From the NCBI RefSeq assembly GCF_933775445.1, contig NC_065876.1, forward strand, positions 23,498,001 through 23,562,000: a DNA stretch of 64,000 nucleotides, given 5' to 3'. Shown here in pieces: positions 24,115 to 37,742 of this stretch. Below the pieces are notes generated by a model. That model had not been told where the DNA came from. It was given only the letters and a program-made list of their open reading frames with translations, and made no database searches. Made by a program: the position numbers and the translations under genes. The first letter of the stretch is position 1, and each line of letters starts with the position of its first letter. This stretch comes from Argentina anserina. Its lineage: Eukaryota > Streptophyta > Magnoliopsida > Rosales > Rosaceae.

Positions 24115-27100
24115 AACGTTATGTATCCAGTGGTTTGGTGAACAAATCTGCCCATTGATAATTAGTAGAAACAAATTCTAATGATAGAATATTCTTATCA
24201 CAAGTTCACGAATGAAATGATAACGTATATCTATGTGTTTAGTCCTAGTATGTTGAACAGAATTTTTGGAAATATTAATATCACTTGTATTATCACAGAA
24301 AATCACAAGTTTTTCCTGTGGAATACCATAATCCTTAAGCATATTCTTCATCTAAAGCATTTGAGTACAACAACTACCTGCGGCAACATATTCAGCTTCT
24401 GCAGTAGACAATGAAGTACAATTTTATTTCTTACTATGCCATGCAACTAAATTCTTACCAACAAAGAAACAACCGCCACTTGTGCTCTTTCGATCTTGCA
24501 AATTACCTCCCCAATCCGCATCAGAATAACCTGCAATTTCAGCATTAGTGTCATACGTATAAAATACACCACATATTATACTTCCGGAAACATAACGAAT
24601 AATTCGTTTAACAGCTTCCAAATGCAACTCTTTTGGATTGGCCTGAAACCTGGCACAAACACCTACACTGTAAGATATATCAGGACGACTAGCAGTAAGG
24701 TAAAGAAAACTACCAATCATACTACGATATTTAGTTTGGTCAACAGACTTACCATCAAGATCATGACATAACTTTATGGTGGTACTCATAGGTGTACTAA
24801 CAGATTTCTTCTCAGTCATACCAAATTTCTTAATGAGGTTTTCAGCATATTTTGATTGGGATAGAAAAATGCCATTATGATTTTGTTTAATTTGCAGACC
24901 CAAAAAGTAAGTAAGTTCACCACACATACTCATCTCAAACTCATTAGTCATGATTCTAGTGAATTCTTTTACTAAAACATCAGAAGTAGATCAAAAAAAA
25001 ATATCATCAACATAAACTTGTGCAACCATGAGATGACTTTCAACATGTTTAACAAATAGAGTTTTCTCTACAGTGCCTCGGAAATATCCTTGAGAAACAA
25101 GATAAGTAGAGAGTTTATGATACCAGGCACGAGGGGCCTGTTTAAGACCATAAACAACCTTTTTAAGTTTCCAAACGTAATCAGGATGATGAATAACTCT
25201 GAATCCCGGAGGTTGTTCAACAAACACTTCCTCATGTACTTCACCATTTAAAAAAAGCAGTTTTTACATCCATTTGAAATAAGTTAAACTTACGTTGACA
25301 TGCAATGGCTAACAAAAGTCTGATGGATTCAAGTCGAGCCACCGGGGCAAAAGTTTCATCAAAGTCCAGGCCTTCGACCTGCAAATATCCTTGAGCAACT
25401 AATCTTGCTTTATTTCTTGTGATTGTGCCATGTTCATCCATTTTATTCCTGAAAATCCACTTAGTACCAACAACATTAGTGTTCTCAGGACGAGGAACAA
25501 GAATCCATACCTCATTCTTTTCAAATTGATTTAGTTCCTCTTGCATTGCATTGATCCAATCATCATCTAACAAAGCCTCCTTGATATTTTTAGGTTCTAT
25601 CAAAGAAACAAATCCAAAACATTTTAATTTGTTAGTTTCTTTAACACTTTCTTTGACAAAACTTACTAGAGCTTTATTGATGTCCACAATTTCTATGTTG
25701 GAGCATTCAGAGTCGTCTTTTGTGGCTGAAGTAATCTCAACAGTCTTCCTTCTTGTACGCATGCCTTCACCAGTATCTCCAATGATATCATTGAATGAAT
25801 GATCTTTTCTAACCTGCTTGAATCCGGTTCGATATTTTACTACAGGTTGTAGATTTTTATCCACTTCTGTGACTGCTTCCTGTGAGTGCACATTCTCATC
25901 TTTCGAACTAGTTAGACTTTCTTCAGATAAATTGGACTCATTAAAATTATCATCAACAGAAACATTTATGGAATCCATGACAGTTCGAGTTTCTTTCTAA
26001 TATACTCTATAAGCACGACTGTTAAGAGAATAGCATAGAAAAATACCTGAGTCTGATCTTGGAGCAAATTTCGCTAGATGTTCACGGTCTTTTAAAATAT
26101 AACAAGGATTTCCAAAAACATGAAAGTAACTTACATCAGGTTTCTTACTTTCCATAATTCATATGGAGTGTTCTTTGTACCAGAACGAAGAAGAACTCGA
26201 TTCCCAACATAGCATGCAGTATTTACAGCTTCAGCCCAAAAATTCTCACTTAAACTTGTTGAATGCAACATTAGCCTTGCCATGTCTAATAAGGATCTAT
26301 TTTTGCGTTCAGTTATTCCATTCTGTTGAGGGGTTATGGGAGCTGAAAACTCATGAAACACACCGTAATCTCGACAATATTTAAAAAATATGGAATTTTT
26401 AAATTCAGTTCCATTGTCAGATCTAATTCTAGCGATTTGAAGATTAGCTTGTTGTTTTTCCACTGTAAGTTGTTTACTCATTTTTTCGAAAGAATCAAAT
26501 GTCTCACTTTTATCCTTTAGAAAATCAACCCATGTAAATCGAGAATAGTCATCAACTACAACAAAAATATATTCCTTACCAGCCATACTTACAGTAGCAG
26601 AAGGTCCCATTAAGTCCATATGTAACAACTCCAAAGGTTGAGATGATGAGGAAGCATTCACAACTTTATGATTTGCACGAGTTTGTTTACCTGTTTTACA
26701 TCCTCGACAAACAACATCAGTACGACCACTTAATGTAGGTAAGCCTCTTACTAATTTTTGACTAGATAGTCTAAGCAAATCTTGAAAGTTTAGATGACCA
26801 AAACGCTTATGTCAAAGCTCCATGGTTTCCTCAACTGAGCTAGTCCTGAAACACGATTCCGAGTTATCAGATTTTAAATTAGATGCAACATGATAATAAT
26901 TATCTCCTGATCTAACCCCTCCCATCACAACTGTACCATCTTTGTCAAAAACCACACAACGACGTTTGTTAAACCAGACATCTTCATACTCATCAACTAA
27001 TTGACTAACACTAATAAGGTTATTAGATAAACCTTCAACATAAAGAACATTATTTAAGCAGTTAAGATCCTGAGATCTGATTGAGCCTTTCCCTCTAATT

Positions 27101-27309
27101 TTTGCTTTCTTCCCGTCTCCAAAGGTAACAGCACCTGTCACACCTGATTCTTCTAAGTCAGAAAACCAATGTTTGTTACCACACATGTGTCTAGAACAAC
27201 CACTATCAATATACCAAGTGTCCTCCTGTCTAGCAGATAACGCAGTAATAGCAACATTACACGCAACCTTAATATCATTCGATTCATAATCTATATCAAT
27301 ATGGCACAA
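24115..27309 (-). pseudogene. SIRE pol: protease, integrase, RT, RNase H
   Basis: Protease motif WYIDSGCSRHMCG lies near 27220-27180. Integrase follows with the zinc-binding end CRGCKTGKQ, then HMDLMGP, RSDNGTEF and the E of ITERKNR, the D-D-E triad positions. Reverse transcriptase starts KWIFRNKMDEHG, with QMDVKTAF before a frameshift at about 25240 and the catalytic YVDD near 25005 followed by a stop. RNase H runs from the SADWGG-type block (SDADWGGNLQDRKSTSG) across a stop at 24421 to WADLFTKPL near 24125. It is the usual full domain set, with at least four disabling lesions. Confidence 0.9.
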
Positions 27310-27351
27310 ATTACAAAAAGCTTCTATGGAATCATGATTATATTTTTTTCT

Positions 27352-29177
27352 CTAAACCTTCTTACCTGAATGTCTCCTAACCATGTCTGCATCCTGTTTA
27401 GATTCTTTATAAGATTTAGACAAACTAACAAAACGAGAGATATCAAGTAAAAGCTGACTATGCTCTTTCAACTTACTTTGAATATCTTGAATATCTTCCT
27501 CATACCTATCATTCGAGTTGACAATATTTGATTTGAATGAGGTCTGAAGATTTTCCGATTCTACATGTTCTTCAATGTATTTCTCACATTCCTTTGAACC
27601 TGATTGTTCACGGAAAAAATTAGTGTAAAAATTCGGATTTCTAGTTGAGCTACTCTTACCAGTATATCCAAGTCCAGTTCGATCGTTATAACTTTTTCCT
27701 GAACTCAGAATATCAGATAGTGATTTCGAACTATGTTGAAACTTTTCAACCTTGGTATTCGTTCCATCAAGCAAAACCTGCAACTTGCCAAGTTTAGAGT
27801 TTAATAAGTCAATTAAATTATTCTTTTCTGTTACCTCATTTTGTAGCATTTGAATTTTGGCTAAAAGATGTTTTCGTTCAATCACTTGATCACCATAGTC
27901 GTTTTTCGTTCGCATGTGCAGTTTCTCCTCTTCCCATTTCACTTTTTCGTTTTCCAGCATCTATACTTATTGTTTTAACAGAAGATTTTTTTCAGAAATT
28001 TTCTCTGCAGCTTTTATAACTCTTGCTTGATATTCAAACATTTCATTATCTTCATAGCTATTGTCTTCATCTTCTTCTTGACCCTCAGTTTCAAAACTTG
28101 CATAATCTAACGAAAAAGAAGATACAAGAGCAAATGCTTTGTCCCTTTTTGTGGAGCTATCATCATCGTCACTCCAAGATGTCTTGTAAGCCTTGTTACC
28201 TGAATCAGTCTTTTTATTTCCACAATCAGTAGCAATGTGGCCAATGCCACCACAAGTATAACATTTCTTATTGTTGTTACTACTACTTCCATACTCATAC
28301 TTCCTTTGAGAGAAATTATCACTACGTTTTTCAAAATTTTATTATTAAAATTTCTCCTAGAATTAAGATTATTTTGTTTATTCCTATTGTTTTTCTGATT
28401 CAGAAATTTCTTAAACTCTTTAGTCAACAATAATATTTCATCATGTTCAGAATCCTCAGACTTTGATTTTGAGGGTTCAGTAACCTTTAAGGCGATATTT
28501 TTTGAATTCTTACTTTTTGGTCTTTCATCCTCATCCAGCTCCATCTCCCAAGCCTTTAGATTTCCAATCAACAAGTCCACAGAATATTCGTTTAGATTAT
28601 ATTGCTCCTGGATTGTTGTCTTCTTCATCCTGTATGACTTTGGAAGGGATCGTAATATTTTCCTTATAATATCAGATTCTTGTAATGGTCTTCCAAGACT
28701 TTCACATAAACTAGAGAGATCAGTAAAACGACTATAAAAATCATCAATAGTTTCATCATCTCTCATTTTCAAAGCATCGATTTCAGAATAATATTGTTGT
28801 AATCTTTGTTCTTTTACAGTATCATTACCTTCATTTAAAACACAAAATTTATCCCAAACCTGTTTGGCGGTAACGCAATTCTGAACTCTTTTCTTTTCAT
28901 CTATGCTCATTGATGCGTAAAGAGCATTCAAAGCTTTGTGATTTCCTTCACTAGCTTTGATTTCCTTGTCAGTCCACTCATCTTCATCTTTTAATTCTTG
29001 CATAGACGATCTTTCAGGAGCTTTTGAATCAACCTCTTTCATTGGTGGATTACATCCACGTGCGACACTTCTCCATGCATGGAAGTCAATACCATATATA
29101 AATGATCTCATTTGGAGTTTCCATTTAGCAAAATTCATCTTGAGCAAAGGTGGCTGATTCAATCCTTGACGTTCCAT
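27352..29177 (-). pseudogene. SIRE gag, frameshifted
   Basis: Starts at an ATG 46 bases after the primer site. The gag domain (FAKWKLQMRSFIYGIDFHAW, then VWDKFCVLNEGNDTVKEQRL and the EIDALKMRDDETIDDFYSRF segment) runs to about 28340, where a frameshift occurs. The zinc knuckle CYTCGGIGHIATDC follows in another frame at about 28222-28263. An acidic linker and a long predicted coiled coil (27960-27780, Glu/Lys/Leu-rich) come after a stop near 27963. The coiled-coil C-terminal extension is characteristic of SIRE gag. It would form the particle shell if intact. Confidence 0.85.
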
Positions 29178-29210
29178 CTTGAGCTAGATCTACCAGACAC
29201 CTCCAGTACC

Positions 29211-29223
29211 TGCTCTGATACCA
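29211..29223 (-). other. SIRE primer binding site
   Basis: The complement reads TGGTATCAGAGCA, two bases inside the 5' LTR end. It matches the initiator tRNA-Met 3' end used by Ty1/copia elements. Confidence 0.9.
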
Positions 29224-29225
29224 AT

Positions 29226-30020
29226 TGAAAATACAAGATAGAACAACAACGAGTAATAGCAGCGGAATATATAGAATAATTTTACTTTTCTATTGAACAA
29301 TTCATATTACAATGATTACACCTTAATCAATGATAATATTATTCTCAAAAGTAAAAAATACTTCTTACTTGATAGTCACAATCAAGCATGAAACAACCTC
29401 ACTAAGATCGTTGCTTCAAGTGTCGATACAACCTCACTAAGATCGTTGTAGACACACGGATGATCAACCTCACTAAGAACGTTGATGTTGCCACTAATGT
29501 CTTCAAAGGAGTCACAAATATCTCCTAGCACTAAGCTTCTATTTGTGTGAATTTTCTTCTCTAAGGATTCATCTCTTTTCTTCTTTTTCTCTCTTTCTCT
29601 CCTTCTCTCTATTTTCTTCTTCTCTATGTCTGTGTATCTCTTCTTGGCTGCCTAGCTACTGCATGGATACCTCTTATATATATAACACAGCCGGCCACAC
29701 ATTCCTAACCCTAGTACTAAATAGGTAATCAACCTAAAACCTTTCCTAATACATCATTCTATATAAAAGGAAAAAAACAATACATATGGAATACATTTTA
29801 ACCTAAATATATTTGAAACTATTTTTCCAAATATACTTTATTCTCTCCATATATGATCCCATATATATTTCCATATATGTACGATTTGACCAACTCACAA
29901 AATCTTACCGCAAGGTGTGTTTCCTAGTCCAACTAGGAAATGTCATCCATGCTCCCCCTTTGTTGTGCTTCACTCCTTTTTGTCTTCATCACCTTATGGA
30001 GGCCAATATGTGTACCTTCA
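29226..30020 (-). repeat. SIRE 5' LTR
   Basis: 795 bp with TG...CA ends, adjoining the primer site on its inner side. It contains three copies of the motif CAACCTCACTAAGATCGTTG (one diverged) near 29394-29485, and a CT-rich microsatellite-like block around 29560-29640. A TATATATATAA stretch near 29676 may be the promoter core, although on the minus strand it reads the same. Confidence 0.9.
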
Positions 30021-30420
30021 AACCTTCAAGAACCTTCGTTGTTGACCCCCATGATTTGACAAAGGAAATGACAACTTAGGTTGAAATGGCCCCAATAAAA
30101 TGTAGAATTTCCGAACACTATTACGCTGAATCACATCATATTCCCATATAGGACGACATAATCTCAGATCACGTTCAAGAGCATTGATCTTATTTGGTGA
30201 CTCTAAAGGATGAGAATCATCTACTAGACAGATTGGAGGATCAAAATCAGCCACTGGACTGAATGGAGACTCTACATGCTGTGGTGCATCATCAAAGTTT
30301 GGACAAACTATGGAAGGATTAGAAATCATATTTGAACTTGAAGATGAGGAATTAGTTTTTGAATACCATGTAGTAATTTGTTTGAATCTCTTTGCTTTTC
30401 AGCAGTGAATCAGACATTTT
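30021..30420 (-). pseudogene. hAT/ZMYM-TTF-like protein, N-terminal part
   Basis: An ATG at 30416 opens a short peptide that needs a frameshift near 30357 to join the main frame from 30329. That frame has an acidic linker, then RPIWEYDVIQRNSVRKFYI and GPFQPKLSFPLS, then QQRRFLKV at the SIRE border. This is the entry into the TTF-type zinc finger domain found in hAT-derived plant proteins. Confidence 0.65.
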
Positions 30421-32257
30421 ATTAGAGAACACCTATATATTGAGAAACAATGCTTGTATTAAAAAAAAAGTAGGCAAACACAGTAGCAATAACCATACTG
30501 ATACAACAATATCACATTAATTGCGATAGAACCTAAAAGGCTAAAATTAGACTACTGTAAATCAATAAGATTATGAACTAAATTTAGCAATAATCATCTA
30601 ACAAATCTTAGAGTTCGTACTAGAAAAAAGCATAATTAAATTCTCAATTCAGTATTTGAATGCTGAGATTACCGACAACCCAAAGATATAAGATGGAACC
30701 CAACAAAATTAGAAACAAACTAGGCAAAAACCCAATAAAATTAGAAACAAACTAGTCAACTAGAACATAATCAGATCAAATAAGAAAACTCAATTAATTA
30801 ATTAAACAAAAAGATGGAACCGATGGTGTTCTTCTACATCGCCAATCAACAATAGACATAATACCAAAGTGTAATTCTGAACTCAAAGAGCCTTCCTGTT
30901 TCTAGCTAACGAATATCAGGTTGATAACTTGATATGAATTATATGAATAAGGCAATAGCAATGAGAGGGAAGACGATTAGCTTGTACCTGATTAACGTAG
31001 CATGTGTACTTTAGCTGGAAATTTCTTCCGAGTGAGGGGGTGACTAGGTCGCTGTCTTATAGTTCCCACTTCCCAGTATGAGAGATGTGAGATTTTGGAG
31101 ATGAGAAGACAATGAGAGACTGAGAGAGTCGTTCCTTTCAAGCTAGCCAATTAAGAAATTAGGAGTGATCTTGACCATTGGTTAGTAATGGACGGCCAAG
31201 ATTGATATGTTAGAATATTAGGAGAGAGGAGAGGATCCCAGTTCGGCAGTCCCTATAATTCCTATATACCTAGTTTTGTTTTTTTTTTTGCCCAAAATTT
31301 TCGGTTGGGCTTGAGCCCCACCAGCTAAAGCCTTGCATCCACCACTACCTCCTTCAAAAAGTCATTATACATAACAACATAGAACACATTAATGTTGAAA
31401 AAATGGCAAGTATGATCCTCTGTTCAATAGGCTAGGGATGTTGTCGACAGTACAAGACGACTTGCTTCTACTAAAAATCCAACGGCGTTTGGAGAGTTCT
31501 GGACGTAGTGCCTTTTCCATTAAGTGCCTGGTGGAAAATGCAAGTCCTTATGTGAGCTTACTCTGTTATTCAAAGAGCCTTCCGAGTTGGAGAGGTCTCA
31601 AGTATTATGTATTTATGTTTCTCATTTTCCAAGTACGTACATTTCCAATCAGACATTCATTTACTCGACATTCTAAGAATCATTTCAGTTGAATTTGAAT
31701 CAGATCGATCGGCCAGAACGAGAAGGTGTCTCCATTTTGGGTTCGGATCCCCTCTGCGACAGAGCTTCTCCATATATATCGGAGTCAAGTTAAATTGCAA
31801 ATGAGGTTTACTCGATCAACATATCGAGGATTGGACTCATTGGAGTGATAACAATTTGCACCAATAACTTTGGACGCTGAAAGTTCTTCCTGAAACCTCA
31901 TAGCCTTGGAATCCAAGAGTGTGAACCAAGGCACCATAAGTACCAGATCACCTCCTACGCCAAGGTAATGCATGCATGACATACCTCGTTAAAATTACCA
32001 AAGATGCGGACTTTCTCATGCATAAGGGAGCAGTGATACATGGTCTCACAAATTTAGGCTTTCAAGGCTTCAATCTTATGTGTCATGCTTAGTCACATAA
32101 ATACATCACGTATTTACCAAATCAATCAAAGTCAGTATTGAGTCTAAAAGACAATCATATACTTTTTAAATCTAATATTTCAAAATTATTTTGATTTTTT
32201 TTCTAAATCAACATTATCAATCTAAGGTAAACAAGTAAAACTCTACCAATTTAATTG
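30421..32257. other. Flank of hAT remnant and unassigned DNA
   Basis: To 31347 this would be the 5' untranslated part of the hAT element. Beyond it, frames at 31438-31692 (plus) and 31785-31982 (minus) are open but match no family I recognise. The minus frame, with FQEELSASKVIGANCYHSNE, looks coding-like in composition, but nothing more can be said. Confidence 0.35.
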
Positions 32258-32262
32258 ATTAC

Positions 32263-32477
32263 TGTAAAAGTGAAACGGAATTGGTCTACTCATATTATTA
32301 CGAACCCCATTTATATAGGGAAAATATTACATGGAAATGTATCAATCAGTTTAATGACAATAAAGGAAAATTGATCCGTTACATAATTTAGATCCGTAAT
32401 TAACTGATTGTTCAATTGTCTCCGTCAGTTACTTTGACGAAGGCGCACTAATAAGGTAATAATATTTTTCCTTTAAC
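32263..32477 (-). repeat. 3' LTR of the second copia element
   Basis: TGTAAAAGTG...TTTAACA, 215 bp, adjoining a polypurine tract whose complement reads CAAGGGGGAG. On the minus strand CCTATATAAATGGG near 32308-32321 is a likely TATA region. The short LTR and this tract define the element's end. Confidence 0.8.
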
Positions 32478-32695
32478 ACTCCCCCTTGTGCCAAATCAAA
32501 GACATAGTAGTGCGTGAACTGTTGCCTCATCGAAAACCTTGCCAGATAATAAAATCCAATGGGACAAAATGATTCTTGGTCGAAGGGAAAAAGAGTACAA
32601 CACACTAATGACATGCGTGGGTCTAGACTCCCCCTAAAATCTACCCCTCCCCCTGACTCTTACTTTAATCAAGGGAGTTCGGAAAGCTTTTGCAT

Positions 32696-35600
32696 TCATA
32701 TATTCTTTACATGTTTCTCAAACGTAACTTTAGGCAATGACTTGGTAAATAGATCTGTCACATTCTCCTCAGATTTAACTTGGTTCACTTGAATCTTGAG
32801 GAGAGTTTGTTGATGCTGATTGTAAAAAAACTTTGGAGATATATGTTTTGTATTTTCACCCTTGATATAACCTAGCTTCATCTGTTCGATGCAAGCTGCA
32901 TTATCTTCATAAATGCACGTAGGCTCTTCAATGGTAGAATTTAAACCACTAGTTCCTGAATATGGTAATGATGGACCTTAGTCATACGCACTCACGAACC
33001 GCCTCATGTATAGCAATAATCTCTGAGTGGTTCGAAGAGGTAGCCACAAGGGTTTTCTTGGTTGATCTCCAAGATATCGTTGTTTTTCCAATAGTGGACA
33101 CATAACCAGTTTGGGAATGGCCTTTATGTGGGTCAAAAAGATACCCAGCATCGGCGAAACCAACCAAAACATTATTTGGGGTTTTAGAGTATGGGATAGT
33201 AATCTTGTCATCGACATTTTCTTTAGGAACATCAATTCCATTTGCGGATCCTCTTGTCTTACTGTAAGGAAAGAATAAACACAAGTCAATGGTTCCTTTT
33301 AGGTATCGAGTACATTGGTCCAAGTACAATAATGCGCCTATTGCACTTAGGTAGGGAGTTTCAGCTCCTAATACCTCTTCGTCCTCTTCCCGTGGGCGAA
33401 ACAGATCTTTCTTTACATCCAGACTTCGACCGATCATGGGAGTGCTAACAGGGTGCACTTTTTCCATACTAAATCGCCTGAGCATCTTTTGAACATATGC
33501 AGCTGGTGGATTAAAATTCTACAAGCTCGGTGCTCTAGTTCAAGGCCTAGACAAAACCGAGTTTTCCTAAGATCTTTCATCTCAAATTCGGATTTCAAAT
33601 AGCTCGTGGTTTTCTCTTATTCAGACAAGAGTACCTATTATGTTCGTGTCATCAAGATATATAGCTACAATAGCAAATCCGGAACTTGTTTTCTTTATAA
33701 ATACGCAGGGGCACAATTCATTATTCTTATATCATTTCCCAATCAAGTAGTCACTTAGACGGGTATACCACATCCACCCGGATTGCTTTAGTCCATAAAG
33801 TGAGCATTTCAACCTAATTGCAAACGCACTCTGTGGTTTAGAATCACTTGACTTGGGCAATTGAAGGCCATCAGGCACTTTCATATATATTTCTGAATCT
33901 AGATCCCCATAGAGATATGTTGTAACTACATCCATAAGCTGCATGTCCAGTCCTTCGGAAACTACCAAACTAACAAGGTAGTGAAACGTTATGACATCCA
34001 TTACGGGAGAGTATGTCTCCTCATAGTCAAATTCAGGGCATTGTGAGAAACCTTGTGCCACAAGGCAAGCCTTTTACCTTAGGACATCGTTCTTCTCATT
34101 ACGCTTTCTGACAAATACCCATTTATGTCATATAGGCTTTACACTTGGTGGGGTTAGCACTACCGAACCAACTACCTGTCTTTTTGCCAGTGAATCTAAT
34201 TCTACATGGATTGCGTCTTTCCATTTAGGCTAGTCTGCTCTTTGATGACATTCTGCAATAGAGCGTGGTTCGATATCATCATGCTCTATTATTTCATGAG
34301 CAACGTTATATGCAAATGCATCATCAATATGTATGGAAGATCTTTCCATCAACTCATGTGCTCTCTCATAATTCATTGAGATTTATTTGTTCTCTGGAAT
34401 CATACCAAACATCGCAGCGTCCTCCAGTAATGATTCATGGACATAACTATAATCAGAGATAAACTCATGAGATGGATTCTCCACATCGATGATTAATGGA
34501 TCTGGTTGTACCTTAGTCGCCATTTTCTTCCTTGGGCGAGTATCAGTCGAACCAAGTGGCCTCCCCTTCTTCCTTTAAGGAGCCACCGCCTTAACCACAC
34601 CTCCACTACGTGTGGTTGTAGTGCCTCCTACTACGGCACTGTGCCCCTTTTTGGGACTTCTAACCTTGCAGGCACACTTGCAGCTGGTATATGTGATCTT
34701 GTCACTTAAGCAATATCAAAAAACGTATCAGGCATCGAATCTGCTACGTTCTGAAGATCGATTATTCTTTTCACTTCACTTTCACATTGTGGAGTGCGGG
34801 GATCAAAATGAGATTGAGTGAGGACAAACCATGACAATTCATGTCGTTCCCTTTGAAAATCATTTTTCTTATCTCCCCCTAACGACGGGAAGACTGTCTC
34901 ATCAAAGTGACAATCCGCAAATCTAGCGGTAAAACGATCACATGTCAAAGGTTCCAAATAGCAAATAATTATTGGGGATTCATATCTAACATAAAATACC
35001 TCGTCGTCTCTGAGGACCCATTTTTGTGTGTTGTGGGGGCGTAATAGGCACATATACAGCACAACCAAATATGCGTAAGTGTGAAATGTCAAGCTCATAT
35101 CCAGTAACCAACTGGTACGTAGAAAATTGTTGGCTAGCAGTAGGTCTGAAACGAATAAGCAAGATTGCGTGCAATATTGCATAACCCCATGCACTGATAG
35201 GTAAGTTGGTGCGCATAACAAGTGCCCTAGCCACCATCTGTAACATTTCGATGGTGGCTTCAGCAAGACCATTTTATGTATGCACATGGGGAACATGATG
35301 CTCTACATCGATCCCAGTAGACATGCAATAAATATCAAATGCTTTTGATGTAAACTCTCCAGCGTTATCAAGCCTTATAGACTTAATAGGGTGATCAGGG
35401 TGGTGAGCTCTTAAACGAATAATTTGTACTAGAAGTTTTGCAAATGCAGCGTTTCGTGTGGACAATAATGCAACATGTGACCAGCGAGTCGAAGCATCTA
35501 CCAGAACCATAAAGTACTTAAATGGCCCGCATTCTGGATGGATAGGTCCACAAATATCACCTTGTATCCTTTGTAAGAATGGAATGTTTTGTTTCGTATC

Positions 35601-36310
35601 TTTAGCATAGAGCAGGCTTTGCAAAATGACTGATGTGCCTTGGAAATAGTCATTGAGACAGAGGAAGTGAACACTTCTAGTACTTTAGAAGGTAATGGCT
35701 GCATGGGAGCAGTGTAACGAGCACTATGCATCGTATTGGATTGTTTTCCCTTTTTATTTTTCCCTCGAAATAAGGGATGTCCGTGTGAATTCTTTAGAAT
35801 ACGAACCATTATGACCTTACCAAGATGTCCTAATCGGTCATACCAAAGCATGTATAAGTCATTATCCCAAATTTCATCATTGGTGACAGCATAGGATTCA
35901 ATAATCCGAATGGTAGTAAGATATAGTACATTGTCTTGACTCTTCATCTTCTCTAAAACGCGTGTCCTTCCACATTCAAGAGAAATAAGACACAAATATT
36001 CATTTCCATTCTCACAATAAGTGTTCAAATAATAATCGTTGGTGCGAATATCTTTGAAACTGAACAAGGTTTGAGGGGCTCTAGGTGCATACAGAGCTTT
36101 TTTGATTTTCAACAATGTGCCATTTGGCAGGAAAAATTGGGCAGATCCTCGCCTTTTTACTATTTGGTCGGATCTGGTCATAGTAGACGAACATGAATTA
36201 TAAAGAATTAATTCAACAAATAATTGTCGATTCCTTAATACAATTTGGGTAGTCGCACAATCTGCTAAGCACTCTATTTCTCCTCAATTCATTCCTACAA
36301 TTAAATTTTG
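32696..36310 (-). pseudogene. Second copia pol remnant
   Basis: Protease region near 36280-36180 with ECLADCATTQIVLRNRQLF. GAG-pre-integrase part in 36181-35498 has MLWYDRLGHLGKVIMVRIL. Integrase core follows: QGDICGPIHPECGPFKY, LVDASTRWSHVALLS, IRLDNAGEF and an E in AEATIEM-like context after a frame change near 35274. RT has QCPEFDYEETYSPVMDVITF, LKCSLYGLKQSGWMWY and a YLDD site near 33645. RNase H is at 33485-32982, with ISWRSTKKTLVATSSNHSE, and its end (DLFTKSLP) lies near 32754. More than six stops or frame changes are present. Confidence 0.85.
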
Positions 36311-36663
36311 TTATGATCATTAAAAATATATATATCTCATATCCATTAGAGTATTCTAGCGTAGGTCGAATGATATACTTTTTATTCCAAAAATTTCTTT
36401 TTATTGCATGATGTATTGCTTTACATCATTAATAGTGTTATTTTCGAACCATGTATAATAATTTAAAAACTTGAACAATCTCAATACTTTAGAATAAAAT
36501 CTGAAAATTTATTAATAATCCAACGGTAATCAAAATAAGTCTCATACATAGAAATCTAATTCAACAAACCATTATTGAAAAATAAACTTTAAGACCAAAC
36601 CAATAGTCTAATTAAAATAAGGCATTACGCCTTCACACTCAACTTGGAAATAAATGAAAAAGA

Positions 36664-37742
36664 TTAATCAAAATCTGGAGTATCGCCTGACTTGGCAGGG
36701 TCCATCTTGCCATTAAAGTCTGAGATTGTGAGGTTGACATTAGGATCAGGACCTTCTTCCTCCATATAGTGAGCTTCTTGTTCTCTAGACTCTCTATACC
36801 TCTTGTAATTGGCTGCTACTTTGTTGCTTGCCTGGCAGTTCTTATACCAATGAGCAGTGTCTCCACACATATAGCAAGATTCATTGCCAACTCTTTCCCT
36901 TTTTGCTTGGGGGTTTTTCTGTGCCTTTTGCACTTTGTGACCACTAGGTCCAGTGCCAGCATGACCACTAGGACCTGCACCACCATCTCTGCTCCATACA
37001 TTGGGAGGACCTCCACGGCCTCCATATCCTTTTCCACGTGGTGTATTGCCCCACGTGTGTAAGGGGCAGCACATCCAGTCCCCTTTGCTTTAGGGTTCTT
37101 TCCATCCTTCACTTTGACATAGTTAGCCTCGGGAATTTTCTTTGTCCCAATAGGCTTGACATTATTGTTCAGAAGAACTTGATCATGACGCTCAGATACT
37201 TGCAACATGGTGATCAATTTATGGAAGGTAGTGATTCTTTTGTTGTCATACTCCAACCTATACTGGTTCGCTAGTATAAGTGCCGAAGTAGGAAAAGTGG
37301 ATAGAGTTTTCTCGATCATATCATCTTTTGTGAGTTCCTTGCCACATAAATTGAGACGTGATTTCAAACGCAACATATCAATGTTGAAGTCATTAACCCG
37401 TTTGTAGTCAAGTAAGCGGATTTCATTCCACTGGACAGATAATTCTGGGAGCAAAGTGTCATGAATATTTCCAAAACGGCCCTTTAGGGCATCCCATAGT
37501 TCTTTGGGTGTTTTCAATTGAAGGTACTCCCATACCAACCTTTGATCAATATGCCGCCTCAAGAACAATAGGGAATTGGCTTTGGTTTTTACCGATGGTT
37601 CATCTTTTTTGTTGATGGGAGGATAAATGGTGGTTGTGTAGTCATTTCCCACAAACGTGGTTTCAACATTAGAAACCCAACAATAGTACTCAATTCCTTT
37701 TCAGTCCAAAATGGCAAATTCAGGTCGAGTTTAGTCAGCCAT
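36664..37742 (-). pseudogene. Second copia gag remnant
   Basis: Starts near 37742 with a frame break within the first codons, then LTKLDLNLPFWTEKE. The core (LVWEYLQLKTPKELWDALKG, FNIDMLRLKSRLNLCGKELT) is open to about 37080, where a second frame takes over and carries a zinc knuckle, CYMCGDTAHWYKNC, near 36872-36831. It ends NLTISDFNGKMDPAKSG and a stop at 36664, before pol. Confidence 0.8.

Larger units (their letters stand above)
20486..30020 (-). mobile_element. SIRE-like Ty1/copia retrotransposon
   Basis: Two direct LTRs of 794 and 795 bp (20486-21279 and 29226-30020) bound a 7.9 kb body coded on the minus strand. Order on that strand: 5' LTR, tRNA-Met primer site, gag with zinc knuckle, protease, integrase, reverse transcriptase, RNase H, an unusual 2.8 kb tail with an extra open frame, polypurine tract, 3' LTR. 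By eye the LTRs differ at about 13 positions and one indel, so the insertion is fairly recent. The long gag, order and tail fit the SIRE/Maximus lineage. Frameshifts in gag and in reverse transcriptase and some stops make this copy defective. The outer flanks (AGAAT and AACCT) are not a duplication. Confidence 0.9.
20245..31347 (-). mobile_element. hAT-type transposon remnant, split by SIRE
   Basis: Two minus-strand coding pieces, 30420-30021 and 20485-20245, form successive parts of one protein, separated only by the SIRE element. A hAT-like end (complement TAGTGGTGGATGCAAGG, near 31330-31347) with subterminal GGGGCTCAAGCCC lies about 930 bp upstream of the coding start, as expected for an element 5' end. 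The 3' part, including the dimerisation domain and 3' TIR, is missing. Confidence 0.55.
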
